Source: Aporrectodea caliginosa (Eukaryota; Annelida; Clitellata; Crassiclitellata; Lumbricidae). From it: a stretch of 64,000 nucleotides of DNA. The notes beneath the pieces are model-generated. The model was not told the origin of the DNA. It was given only the letters and a program-made list of their open reading frames with translations, and ran no database searches. The position numbers and the translations under genes were made by a program. The stretch covers positions 1,637,256 through 1,701,255 of the forward strand of contig JACEVL010000004.1 in assembly GCA_020284085.1 (NCBI GenBank), given 5' to 3'. Positions within the stretch are counted from its first letter, which is position 1. The number at the start of each line of letters is the position of its first letter. Shown one piece after another: positions 32,851 to 57,323 of the stretch.

Positions 32851-33835
32851 TATCCTTACATTTTGTGAGGTTATGCGTGCATTCCCTGTAGTCAGATTCT
32901 TTGAGTATATTATTCTAATCTTTGGGTAGAGTTATGTTAGGGACCTGCGAATCACAAATTGTCAGTCGAATAGAATTTAGAATCGCGTATGGAAACTATC
33001 GGTCGGAGGGCGAGTGATCGGATCGAGGCCTACCACAAAAATGCGGATAGCAATTGGCCAATAAAATATATAATCTTAAGATGAAACCGTATAAAGAAAA
33101 AGTGACGCTAAAATAACTTGAAGACTTGCCTGGATCAAATGCGGACTTAATGAAAAGGTTTAGTCGTTTACTGATTACCCAAAGTGTCTATGGCGGAGAG
33201 GATTCCGAATTCCTAAACATCGAAATGTCGATGTGACGCCACTGACGACACAGTGTAACCATCTGCAGTAACCGACTCAGGGTTATGATCACGAAGTAGG
33301 ACATCTCTGTGATACGTCGTTCTCAGAATGTAAACAAATTTAACAAGTCGTCCAATCGCTGAACGGTTTGCGACGGATAAGGGACGAAGTCTGTCGAACA
33401 CGCTTTGTGAGCAAGCGATACTCTTTTAGAACTGTTAAGACCGTTAAGAGTTTATACTATTTATGCCCTTCACCCAACCTTTTTGGGCGAATGGTCTCAT
33501 TGCCATTAAGATATAAAAACAATGCAGGATTGTCGACGATGAGCAAGAATAGCGTTTATCGGGCGAACGTCTTCGGCAAATGAGAAACCCATTCGGATCG
33601 ATATCGTCAAAGACTTATCGAAAGACGACGAAATTTCTCCTCGTTTCTCAACAGAGGTTGAACCGAAGGATACAAATATTTTTATGCGTAGACCCTATTC
33701 ATGTTGTTTGCTTTATTGTAGATCTTTCAATCAGTTCACTGTTGTCTGTTTTATCTGCTTTATCCATCATAAGCTGTCTCTTTCTCAAAGGACTGATCTT
33801 TCTGGATGTTGGCCTGATTACGAATTGGCTTTGGT

Positions 33836-33933
33836 AAAAAACCCAAATTTAAACCCCCCTTTTTTTTTAAAAAAGCCCCCTTGAAAACTTTAGGAAAAAA
33901 CCGGCGGCCATTAAAAATTTAAAATTTAAAGGG
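33836..33933. other. Homopolymer-rich junction between duplicate copies, probable assembly artefact
   Basis: Copy 1 sequence stops after TTTGGTA at about 33835. About 98 bp of A, C and T homopolymer runs follow before the next copy begins at GAATGCGTATTCACC. This resembles unpolished long-read sequence used to bridge contigs. The next 390 bp also carry many single-base insertions relative to copy 1. Confidence 0.75.
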
Positions 33934-34318
33934 AATGCGTATTCACCTCAGTCGACGTTGTTTCCTGAATCCCGCACGCCGTTTCGAATCCCGCACGTTG
34001 CTTCGAATCCCGCATCGCTGCTTCGAATCCCGCACGTGCTGTTTCGAATTCCAGACGTTGTTTCGACTCCCAGACGTTGTTTGGAATTCCAGATTGTTTC
34101 GAATCCTACTGCTGCTGCCACCAAATATGTCACCAACTCTTTTTCTTTCTTTAGTTGTGACCTACCTCAAGAACTTTCATTATCTTCTACATATAAATTG
34201 CTCAACGTGACTTCTAACTGTTTAAGAATTCAATTGACACAGTTCTTTTCAATGTTTCTTTCTCTTCTTCAAACACAGTTTAATAACAACAAACTCAATT
34301 CTTGCATTAAAACAATAC
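33934..34318 (-). mobile_element. Second copy of the retrotransposon leader and 5' LTR
   Basis: The 19-bp TTCGAATCC repeats (33950-34110), the primer-binding region and the 184-bp LTR part (from TGTCACCAACTC at 34129) are all present but carry many small indels. No Gag-Pol follows, because the sequence breaks at the homopolymer junction. It reads more like a second, poorly polished version of the first element than an independent insertion. Confidence 0.75.
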
Positions 34319-34490
<172 letters not shown>

Positions 34491-34571
34491 TGTTGTGGTG
34501 GTCATGAAAATGGCAGTTAAAGATAAAATGTAGGACAGTACAGAAGTGGTATTATTGTAGCTCATAGATAC

Positions 34572-36658
34572 CGGATTCAAGAGCTGCTGATGGTGCGTAC
34601 ATAGCTCCTCCCATGATCAGAATCTAAGAACAAGTATCCGAAATACAGTTCACCATTTATCTTTTGTTGTTAAGTAAGTAAGTACGTATATTCTTTATTA
34701 AACCAATTGCATATCCGTAATCTGGTGTACATACGTCTTAACAACAAACAACTGTCAATATGAGTACAACATTCTAACAATAAACGTCTTGCGCTGTAAA
34801 TTATTCTGGCCCATCTTTACACTTCACCCCACGACCATGGTCTAAAGTCCAGGCGGCGTTTGTCTACTAAGACACATATATACCTGCGTCTACGATGGCG
34901 ATCATAGGTATTGCAACCACCTGTTCAACTCATCCGGGAATCGGGATATATGACATCTTCTACAAACCACAACTCTTCCACTGTGCGTATTGTGGTAATG
35001 CCAGTCCCAAGACTTTCGGCAATTTCATATATCGTACTTTCGACAGATGAAAGAAGTAGGCCCACTCTATCTAGCCGCCTGATCTTTCAGTGTGACGTTA
35101 CCGTACTTTTATTACAGTCTACAGCCGAGTTTTGCTCTGGTGACTCTAGTGGTGAAAATATTTCGAAGCAGCTATCTACCCTGAAGGAGAGCTAAACTTC
35201 CAAACTTCGTGTTGATGATCCAGTATGTATCTTTTAATTTTTTGTATAGCCGGTGTCCGATGCTCAAGACGATGGCTCACCAGAACCAAGGCATAGTCAA
35301 GTCGATATCCAGAAGACAGTCCTTTAATAAAACAGAGGCAGTGTATGGAGGATTAGCAACCTTGCTCACCAACAGACTCGCGCATTTATGTCGGCATTGA
35401 AAGATGATCTCCATCTTTTTTATCATTTGCCACATCTAGATAACGTATTTTCTCATGTATGGTTCAAGACTGGTCAGTTCGTTGTTTAAGTTGTCCCTCT
35501 AACGCCAAAGTAGTCCAGCTTTGCTTCCATTTCATGAAATGTTGCTTGTGGTGCGTTTGGTTGGATCTGAAGAACTGAACAGAAATTTTTGCCTTCCGAC
35601 CAACAAATGTTACCCTGACGATACATTTACTTAATAAAGTGTATCTGCTATAATATAAGCTTAAATCAATCGTGCATGGGCACAAACTGTTCCTCACCGA
35701 CGTTGAAATTCCCATAGAAGCTCCAAAAATCCTGACACTCTTGGACATATATCGCATCTCTAAGTACTGACAAACAAAATACAGAAATATGTTTTCATTT
35801 TCAGTGATCAATCTACAACGTGCTCTAAATTACTCAAAGCAGCGGCGGGCCTCAAATTGCTAGCCTCGATAGTTAGATAATTATATAGTTCTAAGGTTTA
35901 TCGATCATTTTCATTTAAGCAAATAGTGTTATGTAAAGTGGGTGTGTGCTGCGATGATAACCTTTCCAATAGAAGGCTAGAAAGATGAGCAGTATTATTC
36001 TTAAGTGACTATTACAATGCGATATCAGGTACAATTGTGCAAACATTTGCTTGCAAAATTGCAGTTCTAATGCGTCGTTTCAGCTTCTTGTAGTAAACTG
36101 GATAGAATATTGTATGTACTCTAAAACACTGTGTATGACTCATTCATTTTAAGGATTAATAGCACCCCTTCAAGAAACCTACTCAGAGGCGCCCCCAGTC
36201 CAACCACGGTGATACAAGTAAGTCTTCAGGAGTTTATAAAACACAAGGTTAGTAAGGTAGACATTTTGTCAAGTAAAAATCAATTAATCTTTGTATGACA
36301 AACCCGAGAGCTCACTTACATCGTAGATGCTGACCAACTTCAACGGATAGAGCCAAGGAACAACGATGCGTTCGATAAGGAACAAAGCTAGTGGTGCAGT
36401 GGCGACGTAGAAGATGAGGTACTGGATTCCGTAGCAGTACATCTCCGCCGTTAGGCCGAGAAACAAGATGCCCGACTGGAAAGACACAAACAAAGAAATG
36501 GCCGTCGGAATGACCTTGAGTTTTCGATTGCCCATTATGAACTCTGCGGTCGTCTTCTGTCGACCTCCTGTCAGCGAATGGTAGATTCCGATGGCCAGAG
36601 AGATGACGAGGAATCCAACAAGGATCAGGTAGTCTGCCCATATAAGATGCGACTCCAT
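34572..36658 (-). pseudogene. Duplicate of SLC5A8-like gene A exons 1-3
   Basis: Exon 1 (36320-36658), exon 2 (35698-35766) and exon 3 (34572-34623) encode the same amino acids as those of gene A. They have intact GT-AG sites but no downstream exons before the second copy of the block. They are either an allelic, false duplication or a very recent real one. If the duplication is false, these are the same exons as at 29553-31639. Confidence 0.8.
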
Positions 36659-37149
36659 TGCATCAATCTTTATGCAAGTTATTACCTGCAAAGCAAGAAG
36701 TTTAATTGGAACACGTTACTTGAGATGAAGTCAGGTGCACTAATTTGAGGCTTTGATAGTGTTGGACAGGCGTGTAACATTATGGTAAAAGTATGAAGAT
36801 CCTGTTAAATACAACAATCGCAAGACTAGAAATTTGATGCATGAGATAAATATTTAGGTTGTGTGATTCTAAGGCAAAGAAACGACTTACTTCCACTTAG
36901 CAATAAGCTAATCGAACTGAGAATCTTTAGAAACATTTTCAAATGTATTGACTCATTTGTGTTGAAGTTAGGCATAACTGAAATCCTTAACTTTACATCG
37001 AAGCTAGAAAATCGTATAAACATAATATATTTAATATATAAAAATAATATATGACTTTAACGAAAGTAATTACCTGAAGCTTATTAATATTCCTTAGTTT
37101 AGCTGAGCAAACGTTTAACATCTAAGTTGCCTGCAAAGGCAGAATATAA

Positions 37150-37870
37150 TTATTGCCTTTTCGCTTACTGTTCGTGACCTTGGGGTGACACTTGATCAAG
37201 AACTTAGTCTTTCGCAGCACGTCAACCTGATCACACGAAGCTGTTACTACCAGCTCCGTCATTTGCGTGTTGTCCTGAGGTCCCTCTCCCATGATGCTGC
37301 TGTGGTACTTGTCCACGCCTTCGTCACCAGCAGAATTGATCATTGTTGCTCGGTTCTTGCTGGTCACCCATCTGGCTTAATAGGGCGTCTTGACCGGGTC
37401 CTTCGTTCTGCTGCTCGGCTTATTGGTCATATTCCCAAATATGCCCCAGTTTCTGCCTACATGCGTGATGTATTGCACTGGCTTCCTGCCACGCAACGCA
37501 TATCCTATAGGTTAGCAGCACTTGTCTGGCGGTGTCTCACTGGTAGTGCTCCGTCTTACTTATCTGATCTCTGTCGCCCGGTTTCCGACTTAGCCTCTCG
37601 TCGAGCGCTGCGCTCTTCGACTAAGGGGAGCTATTGGTCCCTCGGGCCCGCTCCTCGGTCAGACAGCGTCGAGCCTTTTCGGTTGTTGGCCCCTCCACTT
37701 GGAATGGGCTCTCGCTTATGTTGCGCTTACTGCCCCGGAATGATTTGCCTGCTTTCTACCAACTACTAAAGTCCTTTCTGTTTGGCCGTGGCTGGGCTGG
37801 GAGCGCCTCTGAGTAGGTTTCTTGAAGAGGCGCTATATAAATATCCGGAATGAATGAATGAATGAATGAA
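37150..37870 (+). pseudogene. CR1/L2-like LINE ORF2 fragment, copy 2
   Basis: This duplicates 32130-32850 with a handful of substitutions (for example HLRVVL for QLRVVL) and the same internal frameshift. It ends in the same hairpin module and (GAAT)n tail. Confidence 0.85.
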
Positions 37871-39006
37871 TTATCCTTACATTTTGTGAGGTTATGCGTG
37901 CATTCCCTGTAGTCAGATTCTTTGAGTATATTATTCTAATCTTTGGGTAGGCCCTATATCATAACTATAATTAGCTGCTTCTGCGTAAAATGCCATGACT
38001 TTGTCGTTACAACACAGGTTAAATTTACTCATCGTATGACTTAGCATATATGATTTGAGATATTATATAATCCAACGGGATGAGGTGCGTAGAATGTGCA
38101 GTTATGTTAGGGACCTGCGAATCACAAATTGTCAGTCGAATAGAATTTAGAATCGCGTATGGAAACTATCGGTCGGAGGGCGAGTGATCGGATCGAGGCC
38201 TACCACAAAAATGCGGATAGCAATTGGCCAATAAAATATATAATCTTAAGATGAAACCGTATAAAGAAAAAGTGACGCTAAAATAACTTGAAGACTTGCC
38301 TGGATCAAATGCGGACTTAATGAAAAGGTTTAGTCGTTTACTGATTACCCAAAGTGTCTATGGCGGAGAGGATTCCGAATTCCTAAACATCGAAATGTCG
38401 ATGTGACGCCACTGACGACACAGTGTAACCATCTGCAGTAACCGACTCAGGGTTATGATCACGAAGTAGGACATCTCTGTGATACGTCGTTCTCAGAATG
38501 TAAACAAATTTAACAAGTCGTCCAATCGCTGAACGGTTTGCGACGGATAAGGGACGAAGTCTGTCGAACACGCTTTGTGAGCAAGCGATACTCTTTTAGA
38601 ACTGTTAAGACCGTTAAGAGTTTATACTATTTATGCCCTTCACCCAACCTTTTTGGGCGAATGGTCTCATTGCCATTAAGATATAAAAACAATGCAGGAT
38701 TGTCGACGATGAGCAAGAATAGCGTTTATCGGGCGAACGTCTTCGGCAAATGAGAAACCCATTCGGATCGATATCGTCAAAGACTTATCGAAAGACGACG
38801 AAATTTCTCCTCGTTTCTCAACAGAGGTTGAACCGAAGGATACAAATATTTTTATGCGTAGACCCTATTCATGTTGTTTGCTTTATTGTAGATCTTTCAA
38901 TCAGTTCACTGTTGTCTGTTTTATCTGCTTTATCCATCATAAGCTGTCTCTTTCTCAAAGGACTGATCTTTCTGGATGTTGGCCTGATTACGAATTGGCT
39001 TTGGTA

Positions 39007-41265
39007 CAACCATACGCTGATGCATTGAACTTTAGACACCGGCGCCATTATTTAATAGGAATTACTTAGTAGTAATATTTTCTTCACCTATCTATCGAGT
39101 GAATTATCATCATGTCTCAGCCCTGAATATTTACATCGAAACAGCTGACTGTTTTGTTCCTTTTACGTAGATGACGATAATTAAAATTGTAACGCGCGCA
39201 CGGTCACACCGATATGCGAATCTGAAGCGCGGATAGTTAGCCGTCAGGAGAAGATGCAGCTAGATATCCAAGTGCATGAAAGCCAAGGAGAAATATTGAG
39301 TTTTAGCCACTTTTTGAAGGAAGGAAGTGAATTTTAGCTACACATGTAGAGAGACAGTCGATTCCATTCCTTGGGGCAGAGGCATGGAATGCACGAGAGC
39401 CCACAACTGTTCTGCATCGAGGCTCAGATAAAAGACCGGAACTTGATGATCGCAGGCAACGATGTCGATTTAAGTAGACCCTATCTAGAGGGACCCGTCC
39501 CTTCTGGTGAGCCTATTGTTCCTGATCAACTCTCGTTGCTTACTAGCTCAATGTGTTGTTTTAATCTTTGATTGTTCGATTATTATATGACTATGTTGTT
39601 CAACACTTGTATATGTTACTGGGATCAATAAAAAAGTGAAAAAAACGATGAGCGATGTAAGGAGTCAGTTTTGAATTAAGATAAGGAGGTGTACTGGTGC
39701 TGAGGGCTTTGTAGGTCAGACAGGTCAATTTCAATTTGGTTGGTTGATTAGTTGCTGAATAAAGACATGATTATGATTATGATTAGCGTCGCCCTTATCC
39801 TTTATCCAGGCTTGGGACTGGCACTGCCAGACAGCGAGGAGCGGCAGAGTTAAAATAAATAAATCAACTTTACTGTTCGATTCAGTGTTTACATGTTAAG
39901 ACAAGTTTTTTTCAAATACAGTGAAAATGGGTTTTACCATAAGGAATCCCAAGTTCCTCCAGCAGGACAGCCCTAGTCCTATGTCAGTCAGTCTAATCTA
40001 TACAGAGGCTTATTTAGTTACTTTTAATTACTTAATTTCTTAAGCATTATAATTATAATTATAATTAAAGTAGAAAGAGCAATCGAAATATAATAATATT
40101 TGACTGAGCTATGGCCATTTTATCAGTTTCCTCTTAAATTGACCTTTCTGACCTTAAAATAACCTTGGACCGTCTTATATTTAGCAGCCTTGTTTCTTAA
40201 CACAGGTAGCCTTCATCAAGACGAGAAACACAAACAAGAATTACCCGATTTCGACAATAATTGGCTGAGATATAGCCATTTATTTCTGATCAATGATCGA
40301 TTAAATTTTTTCCGACCTTGCAGTAGCCTTGAATGGCATTGAACTTAGTGTCAATATTTTTCCTATCTGTGGCTCTCGTCGGGTCAAACACAACAAAGAA
40401 AAATTCATCCAAAACGGAATCTTCGTTCATTTTGTGATAAAAAGAGTAAATTGACAATGGACCAAAGTTTTAAGTCTCGAGGCTGAGCGCCTACTGTCCT
40501 GGTAATTTAAGTGGTCTATGGTCTTCACCCAAACATGACTCTTGCGAGAGTATGTTTAGTTTCTAAAAATAAAACAGACTAAGGCAAGCAATGCACAATA
40601 TAATTAACAATGAATACATTACGTATAATCTATAATTATCATCTGTCGGATACAAACCACAATAGTATTGACAAGGAACTAAATTGCCTATACATAAATT
40701 TGGACTTTCTTAAGAATAATAATCTCCTGCCTACACATGCATTCTTTAATACCTTAAAATGTTACAATTTCTTCCATACATAATATATCTCAGCCAAATA
40801 TTTTGAATGATATCTTTATTATTTCAATGAACTCGCTGTAATCAGTTGCGGTGTGACAGCTGTCTTGAGTGCGAATAATAAACGAATAATAATCCTAATT
40901 AAATAAACAAACATATTAAAATAGGTGTGAAATTTTACTGAAGGCGCTTAACTTGCTTTTCCTGGTATACCTGGTCCTATTACCTCTCCGTACCTTAACT
41001 AAGCTCATCATATCTAATCATACCTCACCCTACCTCATCTTACTTCATCCAATGTTTCCGGCGCTCACTGACTGCTCTGAAAGTAGTATCTGGTTATTAA
41101 CTACAGACGAAGGGTTCGGTTAGCAAAAGGTAATAATTATGCCTAAGAACGTCCTGGCCACATTATACATGTACGTTGTGCTGCCAACACACAACAGTTT
41201 AATTGGTGCTTTTATAGTTAACTCAAAGTTTTGCTCTAGTGACAAAACGTTTCTTCTGTGTCGTT
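39007..41265. other. Intergenic DNA between gene C and the duplicated block
   Basis: No coding exon is supported. A block with TTATCCAGGCTTGGGACTGG at about 39790-39840 recurs, inverted, at about 44400-44445 in gene C intron 11, so it is a dispersed repeat. Sequence just downstream of the gene C stop (41040-41265) has weak similarity to the 3' flanks of genes A and D (for example AGTATCTGGTTATTAA and AACAGTTTAAT). Confidence 0.5.
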
Positions 41266-53214
<11,949 letters not shown>

Positions 53215-53635
53215 TTCCTCTATATAAACTATACAACCCTATTCCAAACTACACTAAAGTCTATTTAAGAAAATTTTCATTAGAATTACCTTATAATAGG
53301 TTACAAGTTGCAATAACCTTATTTCTGAATTGAATAATGTTAATATTGGGTGATATTTCGTTCGTTACAACACACATAGGCTACCCGATGTCCGTAACGT
53401 TACGTCAGCGCTTGTGGCGTCTCAAGCCAATGTCGTCCCTGACTGTGTTAATTAAGCCTACCAAGGTTCCTTTGTCCCAGCGTGTCTTGATACCGATCCT
53501 GTTCTGGAACAGATACAGCAACAGCATTATACTGATCGCACACTTGATTTGCACAAACATTGAGCCCGAAGGTGTGCAGGCATATCTCTTAAAATGTTAT
53601 GTTTTTATGGTCAGTTATAAAATACCGTATGCAAT
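53215..53635. other. Upstream flank of gene C
   Basis: This is the presumed promoter side of gene C (minus strand). I see no convincing TATA box or CpG-rich stretch and no coding exon. Confidence 0.35.
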
Positions 53636-53815
53636 GCAATATACAATAGAACTCTCTTTGACATATTGTCCTCCTTCTAAAGTTCAGAAGTGCATGCGTG
53701 ATCATACGACAGAACATCGATGGCGTTGAGCAGTTGTGAGTGAAGGACTTGCTCAAGGTCCCTATACAATAACCGTTTCATAGGAGGAGGAGGTTCGAAC
53801 CAGGCCGGTGGTATC
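53636..53815 (-). mobile_element. SINE family 2, reverse orientation
   Basis: On the minus strand the order is a TGGTTCGAACC-type B box, TATAGGGACCTTGAGCAAGT, CCTTCACTCACAACTGCTCA, GCACTTCTGAACTTTAGAAG and a TATTG/CATTG-rich tail. This matches the copies at 14890-15505 and 57945-58107. Confidence 0.7.
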
Positions 53816-53879
53816 ACGTGATTTTTGCTGAAGCCTCGTTACTGTTTTGGCTGGCGGCCATGTTGGTATCCGATTGACG

Positions 53880-54095
53880 AATGATTGCGCATCGATATCT
53901 ATATTTAGACGCGCATACCATGTACTCTCTGTTTTATGCTCTATTATCGCCTATCATCGGCTGCTTCGACGTCACTGGGCAGCTCAACACAGGAAGCTCT
54001 GTCTAGTTATATATAAGATGTCTATCATAGTTCGAACCCGCACTCTTCACATTACAAGGTCAGCGCTCTAACCAAAAGGCTACTCTGTCCCACAT
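53880..54095 (-). mobile_element. tRNA-derived SINE, third family
   Basis: On the minus strand a tRNA-like head (GTAGCCTTTTGGTTAGAGCG, then CTGACC and GTGCGGGTTCGAACTATG) supplies both pol III boxes. The body downstream is not shared with the other SINEs here, and its 3' limit is uncertain. Mismatches make it an unlikely functional tRNA. Confidence 0.6.
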
Positions 54096-54867
54096 ACATA
54101 ATAATTATTATGTATTATTTAGAACAAAGTTTAACGTCGTCATATGACATCAAAGGCCGTTGACGACAATTATGCATTTATTGCGTATACAGTAAAATTA
54201 TATAAGCGCTCGTGGAAGGAGTTTACGACTACGAAATACGATTGTATACCTTTTAACAACGGTTTTTTTTCAAACAAACTTCTTCAACATATTTCTTCAC
54301 TTCTTTCTCAGATTCTCAACTCATTCCTATGGAAGACTACTGTAACACGTAGAAGTACAAATCACCTCCAGCGCTCTTAACAACTAATTTCAACCAAAAT
54401 TTGACAGTAAAAGCTGCTATGGGGATTGTTATCGAACATTCTAGATTTGGGGCACTCATACTAGACCTTGCATCACAACAGCAGACAGGCGTGATATAAT
54501 TATGTAAGCACGTTCCACCGTATCGTATGCTCAACCTGAAAGTAAGTGCACTGGTATCATGGTGACCGAGGAAAATTGATATAACGCATCATATGACTCA
54601 ATCGGATGTAGCATCAACTAGACTTATTTAAATTAATTCCTGTGCAGCTCCGGTTCAATATCTACGCAGTACATCAATATCTGAACATCCATGCCATCTG
54701 TTTGCGTGGGTCTGACATTGATTACTCTCTTTTTTCTAATTTACTATGCATTGTTTTGCTGTCTGGTGTAATGATCTATTTGCAAATGACATTTAACATC
54801 ATATGTAGGCCAGGGCAGTGCAAGCGCTTTTGCGAGATACTTAAAAATGCTCTCCATTAAATGCCCT
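54096..54867. other. Intergenic DNA, nothing recognised
   Basis: I see no supported exon, RNA gene or clear repeat in this AT-rich stretch. Confidence 0.35.
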
Positions 54868-55795
54868 GACACATGCGCAGTGCATATTTTAACTGTGAAA
54901 CTACTTGGACAAAATCTCCTAGTAGTTTTACGATTTGTCCAATTTGGGTGACTTTTCCCAGGTAATTCTCTGCTTTTAATGTTAAGTTACAATATTAAAT
55001 TATTAACCTTCTACATTCTTCCCTAAAGCAGTAGCCTAGCATGTTTGAAATTGAACTTAGCGAAGACAGTCATCGATTCCAGCCACAGATGTTAGATATA
55101 AATAGTGTCTTATAAGATGATGTAGCATGCATAGCATGACAGGGCAATGTAGGCTAATGAGTTGGCTTTCGGTAGTATAATTATTCTGCACACACACATT
55201 GTAGTTTGTAAGTGAAATCAATATCAAGCTTATATTCATTAACCTGCACTGCCCTATCATGCAATGCATATGATATTATTTTTTACCATTTTTGGTCAAT
55301 CCGAGGATCATGACTAGTGGATAGCCGAATAAACGGTTTCACGAATCGCTGCTTAATTTTGGCTTTGATGTATTTTGATACGCCAAACCCAAAATTCAGC
55401 CATTCACATTTGAAAATGAAGTTGATCATGTTAGCTGAAGTTAAAGCTATCATTGTTTGTTGTAGCAGCAGCTTCTTCACTGCGTGACAGTCACACAGCC
55501 TGTCACTGACTCATTTATAATATCAATTGTTTTGGCGGTATGGTTAAACTAATTATGTCATATCTTCAAACTTCTATGTATGGCTTAAATAGGGATATGT
55601 ATAATAGGCTAATAAAAAGCCAAAATGGTTAAACAAAGTGGCTAAAGGGGCTCCATTTTGCAGCAGATGCTCTAAAATGCGTTGTCGGAGGGACTCCACC
55701 CTAGATTGCACTGGGAGAGCTTGCAACGCTGCCCAGGCCTCCAGTCATTTCAGACTTTGTCCCAGTAGTCCAAATCCTTTCAAATATGCACTGTA
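54868..55795. mobile_element. Inverted-repeat element, about 0.9 kb, related to 61042-61263
   Basis: It begins GCAGTGCATATTTTAAC and ends CAAATATGCACTG, inverted termini shared with the 222-bp element at 61042-61263. Both ends continue with CTAGTAGTTTTAcgATTTGTCC-like and GTCCCAGTAGTCCAAA motifs. The roughly 700-bp middle is absent from the short relative. It contains a smaller inverted pair (CAGGGCAATGTAGGCTAATG and its near complement at about 55240). Confidence 0.55.
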
Positions 55796-56645
55796 CATGC
55801 ATGCGTACATACATTCATACTAGCAGGTACAACAGGATTAAAATGTCTAAATCCCTAACAATAAACACAACTCTTACTCAAGGTTGTAACAATTCCATAA
55901 AATTCCTTTCAAAGCGCAGGCCAGAAATGCAACCATACGTACCCGCACCATTTACTAGAACGTAAAATCGTAATTTCACTCAAACAGAACCAGTTTTAAA
56001 CTCAAGCAAACTGAGACAAACAAACCCAGGACCTAGAATACCATAAACCAATCCCAACAAATGCGAAACCCCGCCCATAGATACATCTCTCAAGAGTATT
56101 CAACTTAGAAGGGTATTCAACTTAGACAGCGTGACGTATAGCAGACCAAGGCCACGCATAATAAAAATCCCAGAAACAATGGCAAAGAACCGTCTGAAGT
56201 CCGACCACCGAGCGCACTGACCAAAGAGCAGTCACCTACAGAGCGTATGGCGCCCTTGTAACGGCAAGTGCTGTGTTACGGCGCCCTAGAAATTGTCGCT
56301 ATTATTATAGGGCAGCACACGCGTAAAAAATAAAGTTCCAGTTTTTGTACTGTGCATTTATTTTCTAGGGTTCGTTGGTGAATATTCTGTTTACAGTCCT
56401 TTGAAGCAACATCCACTTTGCCATCAAGCTATATTTCACTTACAGAATACCATTCATCTACTGACGTGAAGATGTATACAAATTTAACAGCAACAAAATG
56501 CGTAATACTGCAGTAGCATTTCTAAAATATAAACAGTGCTAGTCGTTGATTCGAAGCGGGGCTAATCAACTACTCACTGCAATCCCTTTCAAACCAATCG
56601 CGCAACGACGCTTTCGCTACACTTGGTTCCACTAGTCCAACCGTC
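55796..56645. other. Intergenic DNA, nothing recognised
   Basis: No exon, RNA gene or known repeat is supported. A short tandem duplication of GTATTCAACTTAGA lies at about 56096-56130. Confidence 0.35.
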
Positions 56646-56649
56646 CCAA

Positions 56650-57323
56650 TAGCAGTATCAAAGAGCCGTACATGATCTTACCTCACGGGGCTGTGTGCAT
56701 GTGCGTGTCGTTGTGGTCTGTATGAGCGTAGGGCTGTGTGTACATGTATGCTTGTGCATGTATGTGTATGTATATGCATGTGTATGAGTAAGTAAGTAAG
56801 TATATTTCTTATTGAGAACCACTAGCAAACGCACAGCACTGTACATGACAAGATTAATACATTAAAAAATGAACAAAATTTATTATATTCAACCAAACAA
56901 TTGAATGAGTATGTGTATGTGTGTATGAAAACGAATGAATAATTTTATGTCAACCACACAAAGCGGTACACCAGTTCTGCTAAGACATCAAGTGTCCAAA
57001 TTTTGCTTAATAATATTATTTCCATTTCTAAAAGCTCTGTCTGATTGAGCCAGAATCTAGGGTCTCCGATTTATGCTCTTGAAAGCAAGGTCTACTTTCT
57101 CATCCAGCATTACCATATAGGTCATCTATCTGTACAATATCTTAGCCTACGTTTTCTAGCCTGACATCGGCCTACCAAGACAAAAGTATCCGGTTATTAA
57201 TCACACTGGAAACGTCCTTTCCGACAAGGTGAATGTTTTCGACTTCCTGACCACATTACACTGTATGCTGCTACTAGACATTAGTTTCATTGATGCGTCT
57301 GAGCGCCAACAGTTTAATGTGCT
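56650..57323 (-). other. 3' flank of gene D, homologous to the gene A 3' flank
   Basis: Blocks such as GTGTCGTTGTGGTCTGTATG, CTCTGTCTGATTGAGCCAGA, CAAGACAAAAGTATCCGGTT and TAATGTGCTCTAGACAC occur in the same order as downstream of gene A (11300-13500). The SINE and the TGTA minisatellite of the gene A flank are missing here. A TTAC-tailed element end lies at about 56788-56850. Confidence 0.6.

Noticed and set aside
33368..33837. Small plus-strand frames near 33.4-33.8 kb, repeated at 38.5-39.0 kb
   Set aside because: They are identical only because the whole block is duplicated. They have no recognisable domain or exon structure.
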